From RGIG5579 sp045655865 (GTDB taxonomy: Bacteria > Bacillota > Clostridia > Oscillospirales > SIG627), in contig JAZOQB010000041.1 of assembly GCA_045655865.1 (NCBI GenBank), positions 1-41,526 of the forward strand: 41,526 nucleotides of DNA. Reading direction: 5' to 3'. The stretch's first letter is position 1; every line of letters starts with the position of its first letter. Below, one piece after another: positions 33,463-41,416 of the stretch. A program made the translations under genes and the position numbers. Under the pieces are notes generated by a model, which ran no database searches, had not been told where the DNA came from, and worked only from the letters and a program-made list of their open reading frames with translations.

Positions 33463-34548
33463 ATGACTATCATCATCCCCGCTTACAAACCGGACGAAAA
33501 ACTCCTTTCTGTCATCAAGGACATCCGGGCACAAAGCCACGCCCGGATCCTTGTGGTTAACGACGGTTCTGGCCAAGCTTTTGACCCCATTTTCCAAAAC
33601 GTGGAGGATCTTGGTTGCACCGTCCTTGTCCATCCCCAAAATCAGGGGAAAGGGGCAGCGCTGAAAACCGCTTTTCGCTATTTAAAGAAAGAAGGAACCA
33701 AAGAAGCGATCGTTACCGCCGATGCAGACGGTCAGCACTTGCCCAAGGACATTCTCGCCTGTCTGAAAGAGGCCAAAGCTTATCCGGGATCCCTTATCCT
33801 GGGGGAACGCGCTTTTCAGGGCGATGTTCCCGCCCGCAGCCGAATAGGAAATTCCATTTCCCGCTTCACCTTCCGTCTTCTTATGGGCGCTCGGGTGACG
33901 GACACTCAAACCGGACTGCGAGCGTTCACCTCCGATCTTTTGGACTTTCTTTTGTCTGTGGAAGGCGACCGCTATGAATACGAAATGCAAATGCTTTGCA
34001 TGGCCGCCCGAAAAAAGATCCCCATTCGCTCCGTTACCATTGAAACGGTGTACCTGGAGGAAAACCGTTCCAGTCACTTTCACCCTCTTCGAGACGCTCT
34101 CCGGGTCTATGGCATCCTGATCCGCTCAGCCCTGGGAAGGCTCTTTCAGATCCTGAGTTTCCTTGTCTCTTCCCTTCTGGCTTTTCTTGTGGACGTGGTG
34201 GGGTACTGGTTGTTTTTCAACCTGATCTTTGCGCCCATGTTTACGGACCTGAAAAAACTGGCCTTTGCTTCTCTTTTGTTGTCAAGGATCCTCTCATCGG
34301 TAGTCAATTACGCCATCAACCGGAAGATGGTCTTTCATAATAGCGCAAATCCTCTGAAGACCGGTCTTTTGTATCTTGTAACGGTGGTGGTCATCTTTTT
34401 TGCCAACCACTGGTTTAACGCTCTGTTTCTGGTCACCTTTGGCGCCCACGAGATCCTCTCTCTTCTGGCGGCCCAGATCATCTGTTTCCCTGCCAGCTTT
34501 TTGATGCAAAAATTTATCGTTTTCCCCAAGGGGAAGGATAGAGAATGA
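33463..34548 (+). CDS. Family 2 glycosyltransferase fused to a GtrA membrane domain
   Basis: A 361-residue protein. The N-terminal GT2 domain (1-225) has VVNDGSG, the DxD-like ADADGQH and LRAFTSDLLDF, as in polyprenyl-phosphate mannosyl/glucosyltransferases (DPM1-like). The C-terminal 120 residues form four membrane helices of the GtrA/DPMS family. It probably loads a sugar on a lipid carrier and moves it across the membrane for envelope decoration. Start: the ATG at 33463 follows GAGGGAG; a TTG six codons earlier overlaps that site. The stop overlaps the next start (ATGA). Confidence 0.9.
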   Translation: MTIIIPAYKPDEKLLSVIKDIRAQSHARILVVNDGSGQAFDPIFQNVEDLGCTVLVHPQNQGKGAALKTAFRYLKKEGTKEAIVTADADGQHLPKDILACLKEAKAYPGSLILGERAFQGDVPARSRIGNSISRFTFRLLMGARVTDTQTGLRAFTSDLLDFLLSVEGDRYEYEMQMLCMAARKKIPIRSVTIETVYLEENRSSHFHPLRDALRVYGILIRSALGRLFQILSFLVSSLLAFLVDVVGYWLFFNLIFAPMFTDLKKLAFASLLLSRILSSVVNYAINRKMVFHNSANPLKTGLLYLVTVVVIFFANHWFNALFLVTFGAHEILSLLAAQIICFPASFLMQKFIVFPKGKDRE

Positions 34549-35477
34549 CCAAACAAAGAAAGCGCCGATTCCTTTTCCTCTTTACCGTTGATTTGATCTT
34601 TTTCGCCATCTTCCTCACGCTCTTTGCCCTGTTCCACCACGTTTTGCCCCGCAAAGCAGGCATGTTTTACGGTGTTACCCCGTCTTTGGGAGAAACAGAG
34701 GACTGGAGCGAAAAGTTTCCCGGCCGTTTTGCCCCCCAGGGGGAAGTGATCCGGAAAGACGGTTTTTATATGGATTCTCAATTGAATCTTACGTTAAAAA
34801 CTTACACGGAAAACGGCGTTACCTACCACGTGGCAGATTTCTATATTCGAAACATCACCGTGCTGAAAACCGCTATGGCTTCCGACACCTTTGCCACGGG
34901 CGTGGCGGATTCCACTTTGAACATGGCCCGGGAAAACGGAGCGGTCCTGGCGGTCTCCGGGGATTATTTCGGCATCCGCCAGCGAGGAATCGTCATCCGC
35001 AACGGAGAAGTTTACCGAAAAACCAAAGCCCATGAGGTCTGTGTTCTCTACTACAACGGAACCATGGAGACCTATTCTTTTTCCGCCTTTGATGCGGACC
35101 GAGCCATCGCAGGGGGCGCCTGGCAAGCTTGGGATTTCGGACCGGCGCTATTGGATGAAAACGGGATTGCCGTAACCCAGTTTCAAACGGGCATCTCGGG
35201 AAAGAACCCCCGGATCGGAATCGGCTATTTTGAGCCCGGGCATTATTGCCTGGTTGCCATTGACGGCAGACAGGCCTCCTCCAGTGGGATGACTCTTTTG
35301 GAAATGGCAAAACTGTTTGAAGATCTCGGTTGCAAGCGCGCCTACAATCTTGACGGCGGTCACTCTGCCGTGATGACCTTTGAAGACGAGATCTTTTCCT
35401 CTCCCTCCAAAGGGAACGGACGGGACATCAGTGACATCATTTACCTGGCCCCGGCAAAAGAAAAGGAGACTCCATGA
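34545..35477 (+). CDS. Phosphodiester glycosidase (NAGPA-like) family protein
   Basis: A 310-residue protein with one N-terminal membrane anchor (about 8-32) and an extracellular NAGPA/DUF2233 domain. Typical segments are AVSGDYFGIRQRG, RIGIGYF and the family hallmark NLDGGHSAVM near residue 270. The eukaryotic relative uncovers mannose-6-phosphate; bacterial members are tied to exopolysaccharide or teichoic-type polymers, with substrate unknown. It is coupled to the glycosyltransferase before and the small membrane protein after by ATGA overlaps. Confidence 0.9.
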   Translation: MTKQRKRRFLFLFTVDLIFFAIFLTLFALFHHVLPRKAGMFYGVTPSLGETEDWSEKFPGRFAPQGEVIRKDGFYMDSQLNLTLKTYTENGVTYHVADFYIRNITVLKTAMASDTFATGVADSTLNMARENGAVLAVSGDYFGIRQRGIVIRNGEVYRKTKAHEVCVLYYNGTMETYSFSAFDADRAIAGGAWQAWDFGPALLDENGIAVTQFQTGISGKNPRIGIGYFEPGHYCLVAIDGRQASSSGMTLLEMAKLFEDLGCKRAYNLDGGHSAVMTFEDEIFSSPSKGNGRDISDIIYLAPAKEKETP

Positions 35478-35689
35478 AATACCTCTTCCGATTTTTAAGA
35501 GGTCTCTTACCTCACTTGACCCTGATCCTCTCCCTTTTGATGCTCACGCTTTTTGTCATTGACATTTGGAATCCGGCCATGGCCTTTCTCAACAACAGTC
35601 TCACCAAGATCCTTTTGGGTGTTTTTTCTTTTTTCACTCTCATTTTATCGATCCTTTTCATTCTGGGGGATGAAGACCGACGCCTTTAA
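35474..35689 (+). CDS. Small two-helix membrane protein
   Basis: A 71-residue protein with two hydrophobic segments (about 12-32 and 42-65) and a short charged tail (LGDEDRRL). It overlaps the glycosidase gene by ATGA after AAAGGAG, so it is translated as part of the operon. I recognise no family. It may be an accessory subunit of the envelope enzymes upstream. Confidence 0.7.
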   Translation: MKYLFRFLRGLLPHLTLILSLLMLTLFVIDIWNPAMAFLNNSLTKILLGVFSFFTLILSILFILGDEDRRL

Positions 35690-35782
35690 ACAAAAGCAAA
35701 TTTCAGAAACAAAAGCCCCTTGGGTGGCAAGTGTCGCCGCTTTTTGGACCGTGGTTTCCAATGAATCTACAAGGAGAATTTT

Positions 35783-36709
35783 ATGAAACTGGACGAAAAA
35801 AATCTGAATCGACTCTTTTGGGGGATCCTTGTCATCTCCGCTCCGGTTTTTCTTTTGCGCCTTTTCATCTATTGGAGCGAGATCGAGCCCTCTTCCGGAT
35901 TTTTTGTAGGGAAAGGAATCCCGTGCCTGATATACAATATCATCGGCTTTCTCGTTTTTGCCCTTTGCCTGTTTTTCGCCTGGCGGAAGGTAGGCGGAAA
36001 GGTGGGCGTCAAAGAGAAAAAAGTCTCCCGGGATCCAAAAGCCTCCCGGAACGAAGAGGAGTTTTTCTTTCAGGATGATGAGGTATCCCCGGCAGAAAGT
36101 GAACCCCGGGAAGAAAACACCTTGGACGACTACGTAGAAAAAATCGCCACATGGCAAGGAACGCTCTCGGCCTTTTCCTGCTTTTTACCCGGCTTTGGCT
36201 TTTTGGCTTACGCCCTTTCCTTCGCCACGGAAAAAGGGCTTTTCTCTGATCCCTACCGTTTGATCTTTTCCATTCTCTCCGCCCTCTCCGGGGCCTATTT
36301 TCTCTTCGCGGCGGCCGGAAACTCTTCGAAAAAAAGCATTTTCCGTGCATTCTTCTCCCTGGTCCCCGCCCTCTGGTGCACGGTACGCATGGTGGTAGAA
36401 TATCGGGATCTGACCCGCTTTGTAAACAAATCCCTCTACATCGGTCAGTTTCTTTTCATCATTTCAGCACTCATCTTTTTCCTGTACCAGTCTCAGCTCC
36501 TATTGAAAGAAAAGGCCCTTTTTGACCCCAATGCCCTGGCCTTTTCCGCCTTGCCTGCCATCTTTTTCGGTATCACCTCGCGTCTGCCCCAGCTTTTTGC
36601 GGTCGTGATGGACCGGATCTCTATGGATCTGGTGGACGCCTCTTCCCTGCTGATCGATCTTGCCATCACCCTGTTTGTATGGATCAAAATCCGTCAGATT
36701 CTGGAATAA
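35783..36709 (+). CDS. Hypothetical polytopic membrane protein
   Basis: A 308-residue protein with two N-terminal membrane helices (about 12-30 and 47-70), a charged cytosolic stretch (75-125, rich in Glu/Lys), and roughly six more helices to the C-terminus. I recognise no family. AAGGAG precedes the ATG. It follows the small membrane protein by 93 bp on the same strand; no promoter is evident in the gap, so it probably belongs to the same operon. Confidence 0.75.
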   Translation: MKLDEKNLNRLFWGILVISAPVFLLRLFIYWSEIEPSSGFFVGKGIPCLIYNIIGFLVFALCLFFAWRKVGGKVGVKEKKVSRDPKASRNEEEFFFQDDEVSPAESEPREENTLDDYVEKIATWQGTLSAFSCFLPGFGFLAYALSFATEKGLFSDPYRLIFSILSALSGAYFLFAAAGNSSKKSIFRAFFSLVPALWCTVRMVVEYRDLTRFVNKSLYIGQFLFIISALIFFLYQSQLLLKEKALFDPNALAFSALPAIFFGITSRLPQLFAVVMDRISMDLVDASSLLIDLAITLFVWIKIRQILE

Positions 36710-36743
36710 ATCCCGAAAATCGCCACAAAATCCGCGTTCCCCC

Positions 36744-36773
36744 TTTACAAGGGAGCTACATTTGTACTATAAT
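36744..36773 (+). promoter_or_regulatory. Promoter of the pduL-GGGtGRT cluster
   Basis: TTTACA (36744-36749), 18-bp spacer, TATAAT (36768-36773), 41 bp before the pduL start. Confidence 0.7.
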
Positions 36774-36814
36774 AGATTGGTTGCAAACAAACTATAACGA
36801 TTGGAGATATGAAA

Positions 36815-37387
36815 ATGGAAAAGAAGGTATTGGTTGAAACCTCTGCCCGTCACGTCCACCTGACCCAAGAGCACATTGAAGCGCTCTTTGGCAAGGGATA
36901 CCAACTCACCCACAAGAAAGATCTGTCCCAGCCCGGGCAGTACGCTTGTGAGGAGAGAGTGGATGTGATCGGACCCAAAGGTACCATCAAAAACGTCATC
37001 ATTCTCGGGCCTGCACGCCCCGCCTCTCAGGTGGAGGTCTCCGCCACCGACGCTCGTTCTTTGGGTGTCAAAGCTCCCATCCGCGAATCCGGTGATCTGG
37101 CCGGAAGCGGCGCTTGCACCATTTGTGTGGGCGAAAAGAGCGTAGAGATCCCCGAGGGTGTTATCGTGGCCAAGCGCCACATTCACTTTACCCCCGCAGA
37201 CGCCCAGGCCTTTGGCGTAAAAGACAAACAGATCGTCAAGGTCCGTGTGGAAGGGGAACGCGCCCTTGTTTTCGATGAGGTGGTAGTCAGAGTGAGCGAA
37301 AAATTCGCCGCCGCCATGCACATCGACACCGATGAATCCAACGCCGCCTGTGCCGCTCCCGGCACCATGGGCGTTCTGGTCGACTAA
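36815..37387 (+). CDS. PduL-type phosphate acyltransferase
   Basis: A 190-residue enzyme that exchanges acyl groups between CoA and phosphate (acetyl- or propanoyl-phosphate formation), unrelated to Pta. The two PduL half-domains carry zinc-binding histidines in SARHVHLTQEH and AKRHIHFTPADA. It lacks the N-terminal targeting peptide of shell-associated PduL and no microcompartment genes are near, so it is likely the housekeeping phosphotransacetylase. Start: the ATG at 36815 is 8 bp after GGAG; an ATG at 36809 is only two bases from it. First gene of the GGGtGRT cluster. Confidence 0.92.
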   Translation: MEKKVLVETSARHVHLTQEHIEALFGKGYQLTHKKDLSQPGQYACEERVDVIGPKGTIKNVIILGPARPASQVEVSATDARSLGVKAPIRESGDLAGSGACTICVGEKSVEIPEGVIVAKRHIHFTPADAQAFGVKDKQIVKVRVEGERALVFDEVVVRVSEKFAAAMHIDTDESNAACAAPGTMGVLVD

Positions 37388-37409
37388 AACATAAGAAAGG
37401 AATCAAAAA

Positions 37410-38105
37410 ATGAGCATGTTCACTGAAGATGTAGAAAACATGTGTGTTGTGGCCAAAGGCCCCAAGCACGGTCCCGCTCCCATTCCCGAAGAGGGCAGAT
37501 GGGTCAAGGCCTATGACGTTACGGATATTTCCGGTCTGTCTCACGGTATTGGCTGGTGCGCACCCCAGCAGGGTATGTGCAAACTGACCCTTAACGTTAA
37601 GAAAGGTATCATTGAGGAGGCGTTGGTAGAAACCAGCGGTTGCTCCGGTATGACCCACTCCGCCGCCATGGCCGCGGAGATCCTCCAGGGCAAAACCATT
37701 CTGGAAGCTTTGAACACCGACCTTGTGTGTGACGCCATCAACGTGGCAATGCGCGAGATCTTCCTCCAGCTGGTCTACGGCCGCACCCAGACCGCCTTCT
37801 CCGAAGACGGACTTCCCATCGGTTCCTCTCTGGACGATTTGGGCAAGGGTCTTCGCAGCCAGATCGGTACCATTTTCGCCACCAACAAAAAAGGCGTTCG
37901 GTATCTGGAAATGGCAGAGGGCTATATTCTCTCCCTGGGTCTGGATGAGGACAACGAAATCATCGGTTACAAGTTCGTTCACCTTGGAAAGATGATGGAA
38001 GCGATCCGTCACGGCAAGGATCCCAAAGAAGCTTACGAGAGCAATGTAAAGAGCTACGGCAGATATGATGACGCAGTGAAGTACATTGATCCCCGCGAAG
38101 AGTAA
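37410..38105 (+). CDS. NifU/IscU-like iron-sulfur scaffold protein
   Basis: A 231-residue protein with a NifU-N/IscU-like core: GIGWCAPQQGMCKL, ETSGCSGMTHSAAMAAEIL and a third region with an acidic C-terminal half that differs from ordinary IscU. It is annotated in relatives as an iron-sulfur assembly scaffold and almost always precedes the GGGtGRT gene, which follows here by 12 bp. No cysteine desulfurase is in the window, so a specialised role is likelier than general cluster assembly. AAAGGAA ribosome site. Codon use indicates strong expression. Confidence 0.88.
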   Translation: MSMFTEDVENMCVVAKGPKHGPAPIPEEGRWVKAYDVTDISGLSHGIGWCAPQQGMCKLTLNVKKGIIEEALVETSGCSGMTHSAAMAAEILQGKTILEALNTDLVCDAINVAMREIFLQLVYGRTQTAFSEDGLPIGSSLDDLGKGLRSQIGTIFATNKKGVRYLEMAEGYILSLGLDEDNEIIGYKFVHLGKMMEAIRHGKDPKEAYESNVKSYGRYDDAVKYIDPREE

Positions 38106-38117
38106 GGAGGCACAAAA

Positions 38118-39119
38118 ATGGTTAAGTTTGAAGGTTACGAAAGAAGAATTGACAAGATCAATGAGTGCCTGAAAGAGTACGGCATTGCTTCTCTGGAAGA
38201 AGCACAGAAGATCTGCCTGGATCTGGGCGTTGACGTAGACGCTCTGGTTAAGGGCGTTCAGCCCATCGCATTCGAGAATGCTTCTTGGGCATATACCCTC
38301 GGTGCTGCTATCGCAGTAAAGAAGGGTGTTAAGACTGCTGCTGAGGCTGCTGAAGCCATCGGTATCGGTCTGCAGGCTTTCTGCATTCACGGCTCCGTTG
38401 CTGAGACCCGCGATGTAGGTCTGGGACACGGTAATCTGGCTGCTATGCTTCTCCGCGAAGAAACAAAGTGCTTCTGCTTCCTGGCAGGCCACGAATCCTT
38501 CGCAGCTGCAGAAGGCGCGATCGGCATTGCTAAGACCGCGAACAAGGTTCGTAAAGAGCCCCTCCAGATCATCCTGAACGGTCTGGGCAAAGATGCCGCT
38601 CACATCATCAGTAGAATCAACGGCTTCACCTACGTGCAGACCGAATACAACTTCACCGACAGCAAGCTGGAAATCGTTAAGACCAAGGCTTACTCCAACG
38701 GTGAAAGAGCAAAGGTTCGTTGCTACGGTTCCAACGACGTTCTGGAGGGCGTGGCCATCATGCGTCACGAGTCCGTGGACGTTTCCATCACCGGTAACTC
38801 CACCAACCCCACCCGCTTCCAGCACCCCGTTGCAGGAACCTATAAGAAGTGGGCCATTGAAAACGGCAAGAAGTACTTCTCCGTAGCTTCCGGCGGTGGC
38901 ACGGGCAGAACCCTCCACCCCGATAACATGGCCGCAGGCCCCGCTTCCTACGGTATGACCGATACCATGGGCCGCATGCACGGCGACGCGCAGTTTGCCG
39001 GCTCCTCCTCCGTTCCCGCCCACGTAGAAATGATGGGTCTGATCGGTATGGGTAACAACCCCATGGTAGGCGCAACTGTTGCCGTAGCTGTAGAGATCTC
39101 CATGGCTCTGAACGCCTGA
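38118..39119 (+). CDS. GGGtGRT protein
   Basis: A 333-residue cytoplasmic protein of the family named for its GGGTGRT motif, here in SVASGGGTGRTLHP at about residues 258-264. Function is unknown; the constant NifU-like partner suggests a metal or cluster link. Codon use is markedly optimised (GCT, GTT, AAG, CTG), implying a very abundant protein. AAGGAGG ribosome site. The last 29 codons, stop included, (39033-39119) recur twice downstream as isolated fragments. The tail ends in ALNA with TGA, whereas both downstream copies end in ALNK with TAA, so the present end was probably replaced. Confidence 0.93.
   Translation: MVKFEGYERRIDKINECLKEYGIASLEEAQKICLDLGVDVDALVKGVQPIAFENASWAYTLGAAIAVKKGVKTAAEAAEAIGIGLQAFCIHGSVAETRDVGLGHGNLAAMLLREETKCFCFLAGHESFAAAEGAIGIAKTANKVRKEPLQIILNGLGKDAAHIISRINGFTYVQTEYNFTDSKLEIVKTKAYSNGERAKVRCYGSNDVLEGVAIMRHESVDVSITGNSTNPTRFQHPVAGTYKKWAIENGKKYFSVASGGGTGRTLHPDNMAAGPASYGMTDTMGRMHGDAQFAGSSSVPAHVEMMGLIGMGNNPMVGATVAVAVEISMALNA
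39033..39119 (+). repeat. Gene-tail repeat, copy 1 (within the intact gene)
   Basis: The 3' end of the GGGtGRT gene, from the ATG of MGLIGMGNN to the stop. It matches copy 2 at all but two of the first 81 bases. The block GGTCTGATCGGTATGGGTA (39036-39054) is identical in all three copies. Sequence after the stop is unlike that after copies 2 and 3. Confidence 0.9.
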
Positions 39120-39134
39120 TCCCAATGAAAAAAA

Positions 39135-39171
39135 GGGCACATCGCACTACTTGTGTGGTGTGCCCAATTTT
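39135..39171 (+). terminator. Terminator after the GGGtGRT gene
   Basis: A 13-bp stem (39135-39147 with 39153-39165, including two G-T pairs) around TACTT, preceded by A7 and followed by AATTTT. It differs from the terminators behind copies 2 and 3. Confidence 0.85.
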
Positions 39172-39219
39172 GATACCAAAAGCATCCCACTTGAAAATTT
39201 CGATTGTAAGGAAGCGTGT

Positions 39220-40518
39220 ATGATGACCCTTTCCAAGAGAGAAAAGCTTTTCTCCCACCTGATCTTCGCCGCGTTTGCTCTGGTAATCCTCTACCTGCAT
39301 CGGTCCATGACCTACACCCACGACGACCTTGTCATAGCCCCCACCGTCGCCGGGGAATCCTTGGTCGCCCATTTTCTCTACCGCTTTTACAGCAACGGAA
39401 AAATCTTTACGGACGTTTTGGCCAATCTTTTTTACCGAGTTCCCCTTTTGGTCTGGAAGCTGTTTGACACCCTGGTTTACGTGGCCATCGCCCAACTCAT
39501 TACCCATCTTTTCACCGAAAAAACCTGGAAAGACGCCCTGACTGTCTGTGCCTTGATTCTTATATTTCCCACGTGGTATCTGGGCACCGCGGGCTGGATC
39601 GCCACCGCCACCAACTATCTATACCCCGTGCTATGCCTTTTAACGGCAACACTTTATCTTCAAAAGGTAGCAAAAGGGCAGCGGCTCTCTCCCCTATCCT
39701 ACGTCTTGCTGGTGATCTCCATTCTTTACGCCTCCAACCAAGACCAAGCGGGGATGATCCTCATCGGCGGGGTTTTCCTTTGTCTTTTGGTGCTGATTCA
39801 AAAGAAGGCTGACAGGAAGATCATTGGCCGCATGGCCCTCTGGCTTTGCATTTGCATCCTTTGCTATGCGGCCCTCTTTTGTCTTCCGGGTCACCTCAAT
39901 CGCATGATCGACACAAGCGAAATGGAATACTGGCTTCCCCAATACGCCCATTGGACCCTTTTTGAAAAGCTCTATCACGGCTACACCTCCACGGTTGCCA
40001 ATCTCTTTTTCGGGGACGCCGTCCTGTTTCCCTTGTTCAGCTTCTTTTTGTTTCTCGTTTCCCTGCGCTGCCAGGCCGTAGTGAAAAAAGTCATTGGCTC
40101 TCTGCCCTTTTTGGCCTTTGTTTTTATTCAGATCATAGGAAAAGAGCACTTTGTGGTATATTACCCCTACGCCGGAGGTATGCCGGAGCTTCGCCCTCTC
40201 AGCCAAGGTTTTCCCGCCTACTTCACTCTTTTTTTCACCGTAGCCGTTGTTTTTTGTATGCTCGCTTCCGTTTGGAACGGCGTGTCCCATCCGTCACGCC
40301 GAACCCTCTTATTCTCCTTCCTGCTTCTGGCGGCGGGATCTCGAGAAATGATGTGTTTTTCCCCCACTCTTTACGCTTCTCACGCCCGTACTTTCACCTA
40401 TTTTCTCTATTTTCTCATTCTGGGTATTCTTGTGATCTTCCGGGAGTTAAAATCCCGTGAAAATTCAACAGAATATTATTTAGGGGTGGGCGCCGTTGCC
40501 GCCTCTCTGTTTCTGTAA
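39220..40518 (+). CDS. Polytopic membrane protein (DUF6056-like), cargo of unit 1
   Basis: A 432-residue protein with about ten to eleven hydrophobic helices and the early motif MTYTHDDLVIAP, an HDD/loop arrangement as in DUF6056 and related glucosyltransferase-like membrane families. Substrate unknown; a lipid-linked sugar transferase for the envelope is a guess. Start: ATG-ATG at 39220/39223 after AAGGAAG; the frame is open further up, through the terminator, which I reject. It is the only gene between gene-tail copies 1 and 2. Codon use resembles the surrounding chromosome, unlike the AT-rich unit 2. Confidence 0.75.
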   Translation: MMTLSKREKLFSHLIFAAFALVILYLHRSMTYTHDDLVIAPTVAGESLVAHFLYRFYSNGKIFTDVLANLFYRVPLLVWKLFDTLVYVAIAQLITHLFTEKTWKDALTVCALILIFPTWYLGTAGWIATATNYLYPVLCLLTATLYLQKVAKGQRLSPLSYVLLVISILYASNQDQAGMILIGGVFLCLLVLIQKKADRKIIGRMALWLCICILCYAALFCLPGHLNRMIDTSEMEYWLPQYAHWTLFEKLYHGYTSTVANLFFGDAVLFPLFSFFLFLVSLRCQAVVKKVIGSLPFLAFVFIQIIGKEHFVVYYPYAGGMPELRPLSQGFPAYFTLFFTVAVVFCMLASVWNGVSHPSRRTLLFSFLLLAAGSREMMCFSPTLYASHARTFTYFLYFLILGILVIFRELKSRENSTEYYLGVGAVAASLFL

Positions 40519-40560
40519 CGGTCTGTGCGTTTTTCAAAGCCTTCACACCATTGGAAAACA

Positions 40561-40647
40561 ATGGGTCTGATCGGTATGGGTAACAACCCCATGGTAGGCG
40601 CAACTGTTGCCGTAGCCGTAGAAATCTCCATGGCTCTGAATAAGTAA
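40561..40647 (+). repeat. Gene-tail repeat, copy 2
   Basis: A detached copy of the last 29 codons (stop included) of the GGGtGRT gene, in frame from ATG to TAA (ends ALNK). It has two mismatches to copy 1 over 81 bases, both silent. Nothing upstream of 40561 resembles the gene. A hairpin, CCATTG-GAAAA-CAATGG (40548-40564), straddles its left edge. Right after the stop is the inverted repeat TAAGATTTGTCTTA (40645-40658), which recurs after copy 3. Confidence 0.9.
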
Positions 40648-40663
40648 GATTTGTCTTATATGC

Positions 40664-40695
40664 AAAAAGAACACCCGTAAAGGGTGTTCTTTTTT
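40664..40695. terminator. Bidirectional terminator after copy 2
   Basis: GAACACCC (40669-40676), loop GTAAA, GGGTGTTC (40682-40689), A5 before and T6 after. It ends the cargo-1 transcript and, on the other strand, the XRE gene. The left arm sequence AAAAAGAAC also follows copy 3. Confidence 0.9.
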
Positions 40696-40727
40696 GTTTC
40701 TTTATTCTTTTTAAAAGAAGGAACTTT

Positions 40728-40946
40728 TTATTTTGCATAAAATTTTGGATCGTTCGTCAGCCCCAAAATATAATCCGTTGACGTATGATAGTATTTTGCC
40801 AAAGCCACCAAAAAACGGGTGGGAATCTCTCTTTTCCCCGTTTCGTAATTACTATACACTCTTTGGTCGATTCCCAAAAGTGCCGCCACCTCTTTTTGCA
40901 CCAAGTCTCGATCTTCCCGAAGATCCTTCAAACGTGGATAATACAC
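40728..40946 (-). CDS. XRE-family transcriptional regulator, cargo of unit 2
   Basis: A 72-residue single-domain Cro/CI-type helix-turn-helix protein: LREDRDLVQKEVAALLGI, QRVYSNYETGKREIP and the following helix to STDYILGL. It starts at GTG (40946) after GAGGTG. It is divergent from the DUF2493 gene, and two identical-type 18-bp palindromes lie in the gap, so it very probably represses both promoters. The domain is complete; there is no sensor or peptidase part. Confidence 0.9.
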   Translation of the reverse strand: MYYPRLKDLREDRDLVQKEVAALLGIDQRVYSNYETGKREIPTRFLVALAKYYHTSTDYILGLTNDPKFYAK

Positions 40947-40971
40947 ACACTCACCTCAACATCAGTATATG

Positions 40972-41018
40972 TACTATCAAATAATAGTATTGATTTTACT
41001 ATCGAATTATAGTAAAAT
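40972..41018. promoter_or_regulatory. Twin TACTAT-N6-ATAGTA operators between XRE and DUF2493 genes
   Basis: Two 18-bp palindromes, TACTATCAAATAATAGTA (40972-40989) and TACTATCGAATTATAGTA (40997-41014), 25 bp apart centre to centre. The plus-strand promoter TTGATT (40990-40995), 17 bp, TAAAAT (41013-41018) is interleaved with them. These are almost certainly sites for the XRE protein. The minus-strand promoter is not clear. Confidence 0.8.
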
Positions 41019-41034
41019 AGAGTGAGGTGATAAA

Positions 41035-41397
41035 ATGCCCATCAAAATTGTTGTTGCGGGATGCCGCAATTATGAAAATTATACTGAAGCAAAGCTGTTT
41101 CTTGATGACTGTCTTGCCAAAGTTTTGGAGAACAAGAAAATTACGTTTCTTTCGGGAGGAGCAAAAGGCGCAGATGCGCTGGGAGAGAAATATGCTACAG
41201 AAAAAGGATGTTCCATAAAAAAATATCCGGCAAACTGGGCAAAATACGGAAAAGGCGCCGGAGTGATACGAAACGAAACAATGGCAATGGAATGCGATCT
41301 TGTCATTTGTTTTTGGGACGGAAAAAGCCGAGGAACACAATCCATGATAAACCTTGCCAAAAAGCACGGAAAAACGGTGAAAGTAAAACAGATATAA
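41035..41397 (+). CDS. DUF2493 (SLOG superfamily) protein, cargo of unit 2
   Basis: A 120-residue Rossmann-like protein. N-terminal IVVAGCRNYENY, central FLSGGAKGADALGEKYA and C-terminal ICFWDGKSRGTQSMINLA are the DUF2493/YspA signatures. The GGAKGAD loop is the predicted nucleotide-binding site of SLOG proteins. These are common in phages and mobile elements and are proposed to sense or process nucleotide signals; no activity is assigned here. GAGGTGA ribosome site. AT-rich codon use unlike the neighbours suggests transfer. It lies 20 bp before gene-tail copy 3. Confidence 0.88.
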   Translation: MPIKIVVAGCRNYENYTEAKLFLDDCLAKVLENKKITFLSGGAKGADALGEKYATEKGCSIKKYPANWAKYGKGAGVIRNETMAMECDLVICFWDGKSRGTQSMINLAKKHGKTVKVKQI

Positions 41398-41416
41398 ACT
41401 TTTGTCAAAAAGCGAT

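Noticed and set aside
37287..39140. 617-residue open frame on the minus strand over the NifU-like and GGGtGRT genes
   Set aside because: It is antisense to two well-recognised, codon-optimised genes and has no ribosome site or recognisable domain. Strong codon bias leaves the opposite frame free of stops.
40518..40561. Tandem duplication and decay of the whole GGGtGRT gene as the source of copies 2 and 3
   Set aside because: Sequence left of each copy shows no trace of the upstream gene, and all copies start at almost the same base. The idea remains the main alternative and needs comparison with relatives.
40548..40564. Hairpin at the left edge of copy 2 as a recombination signal
   Set aside because: The left edges of copies 1 and 3 have no matching structure, so it is probably local coincidence.
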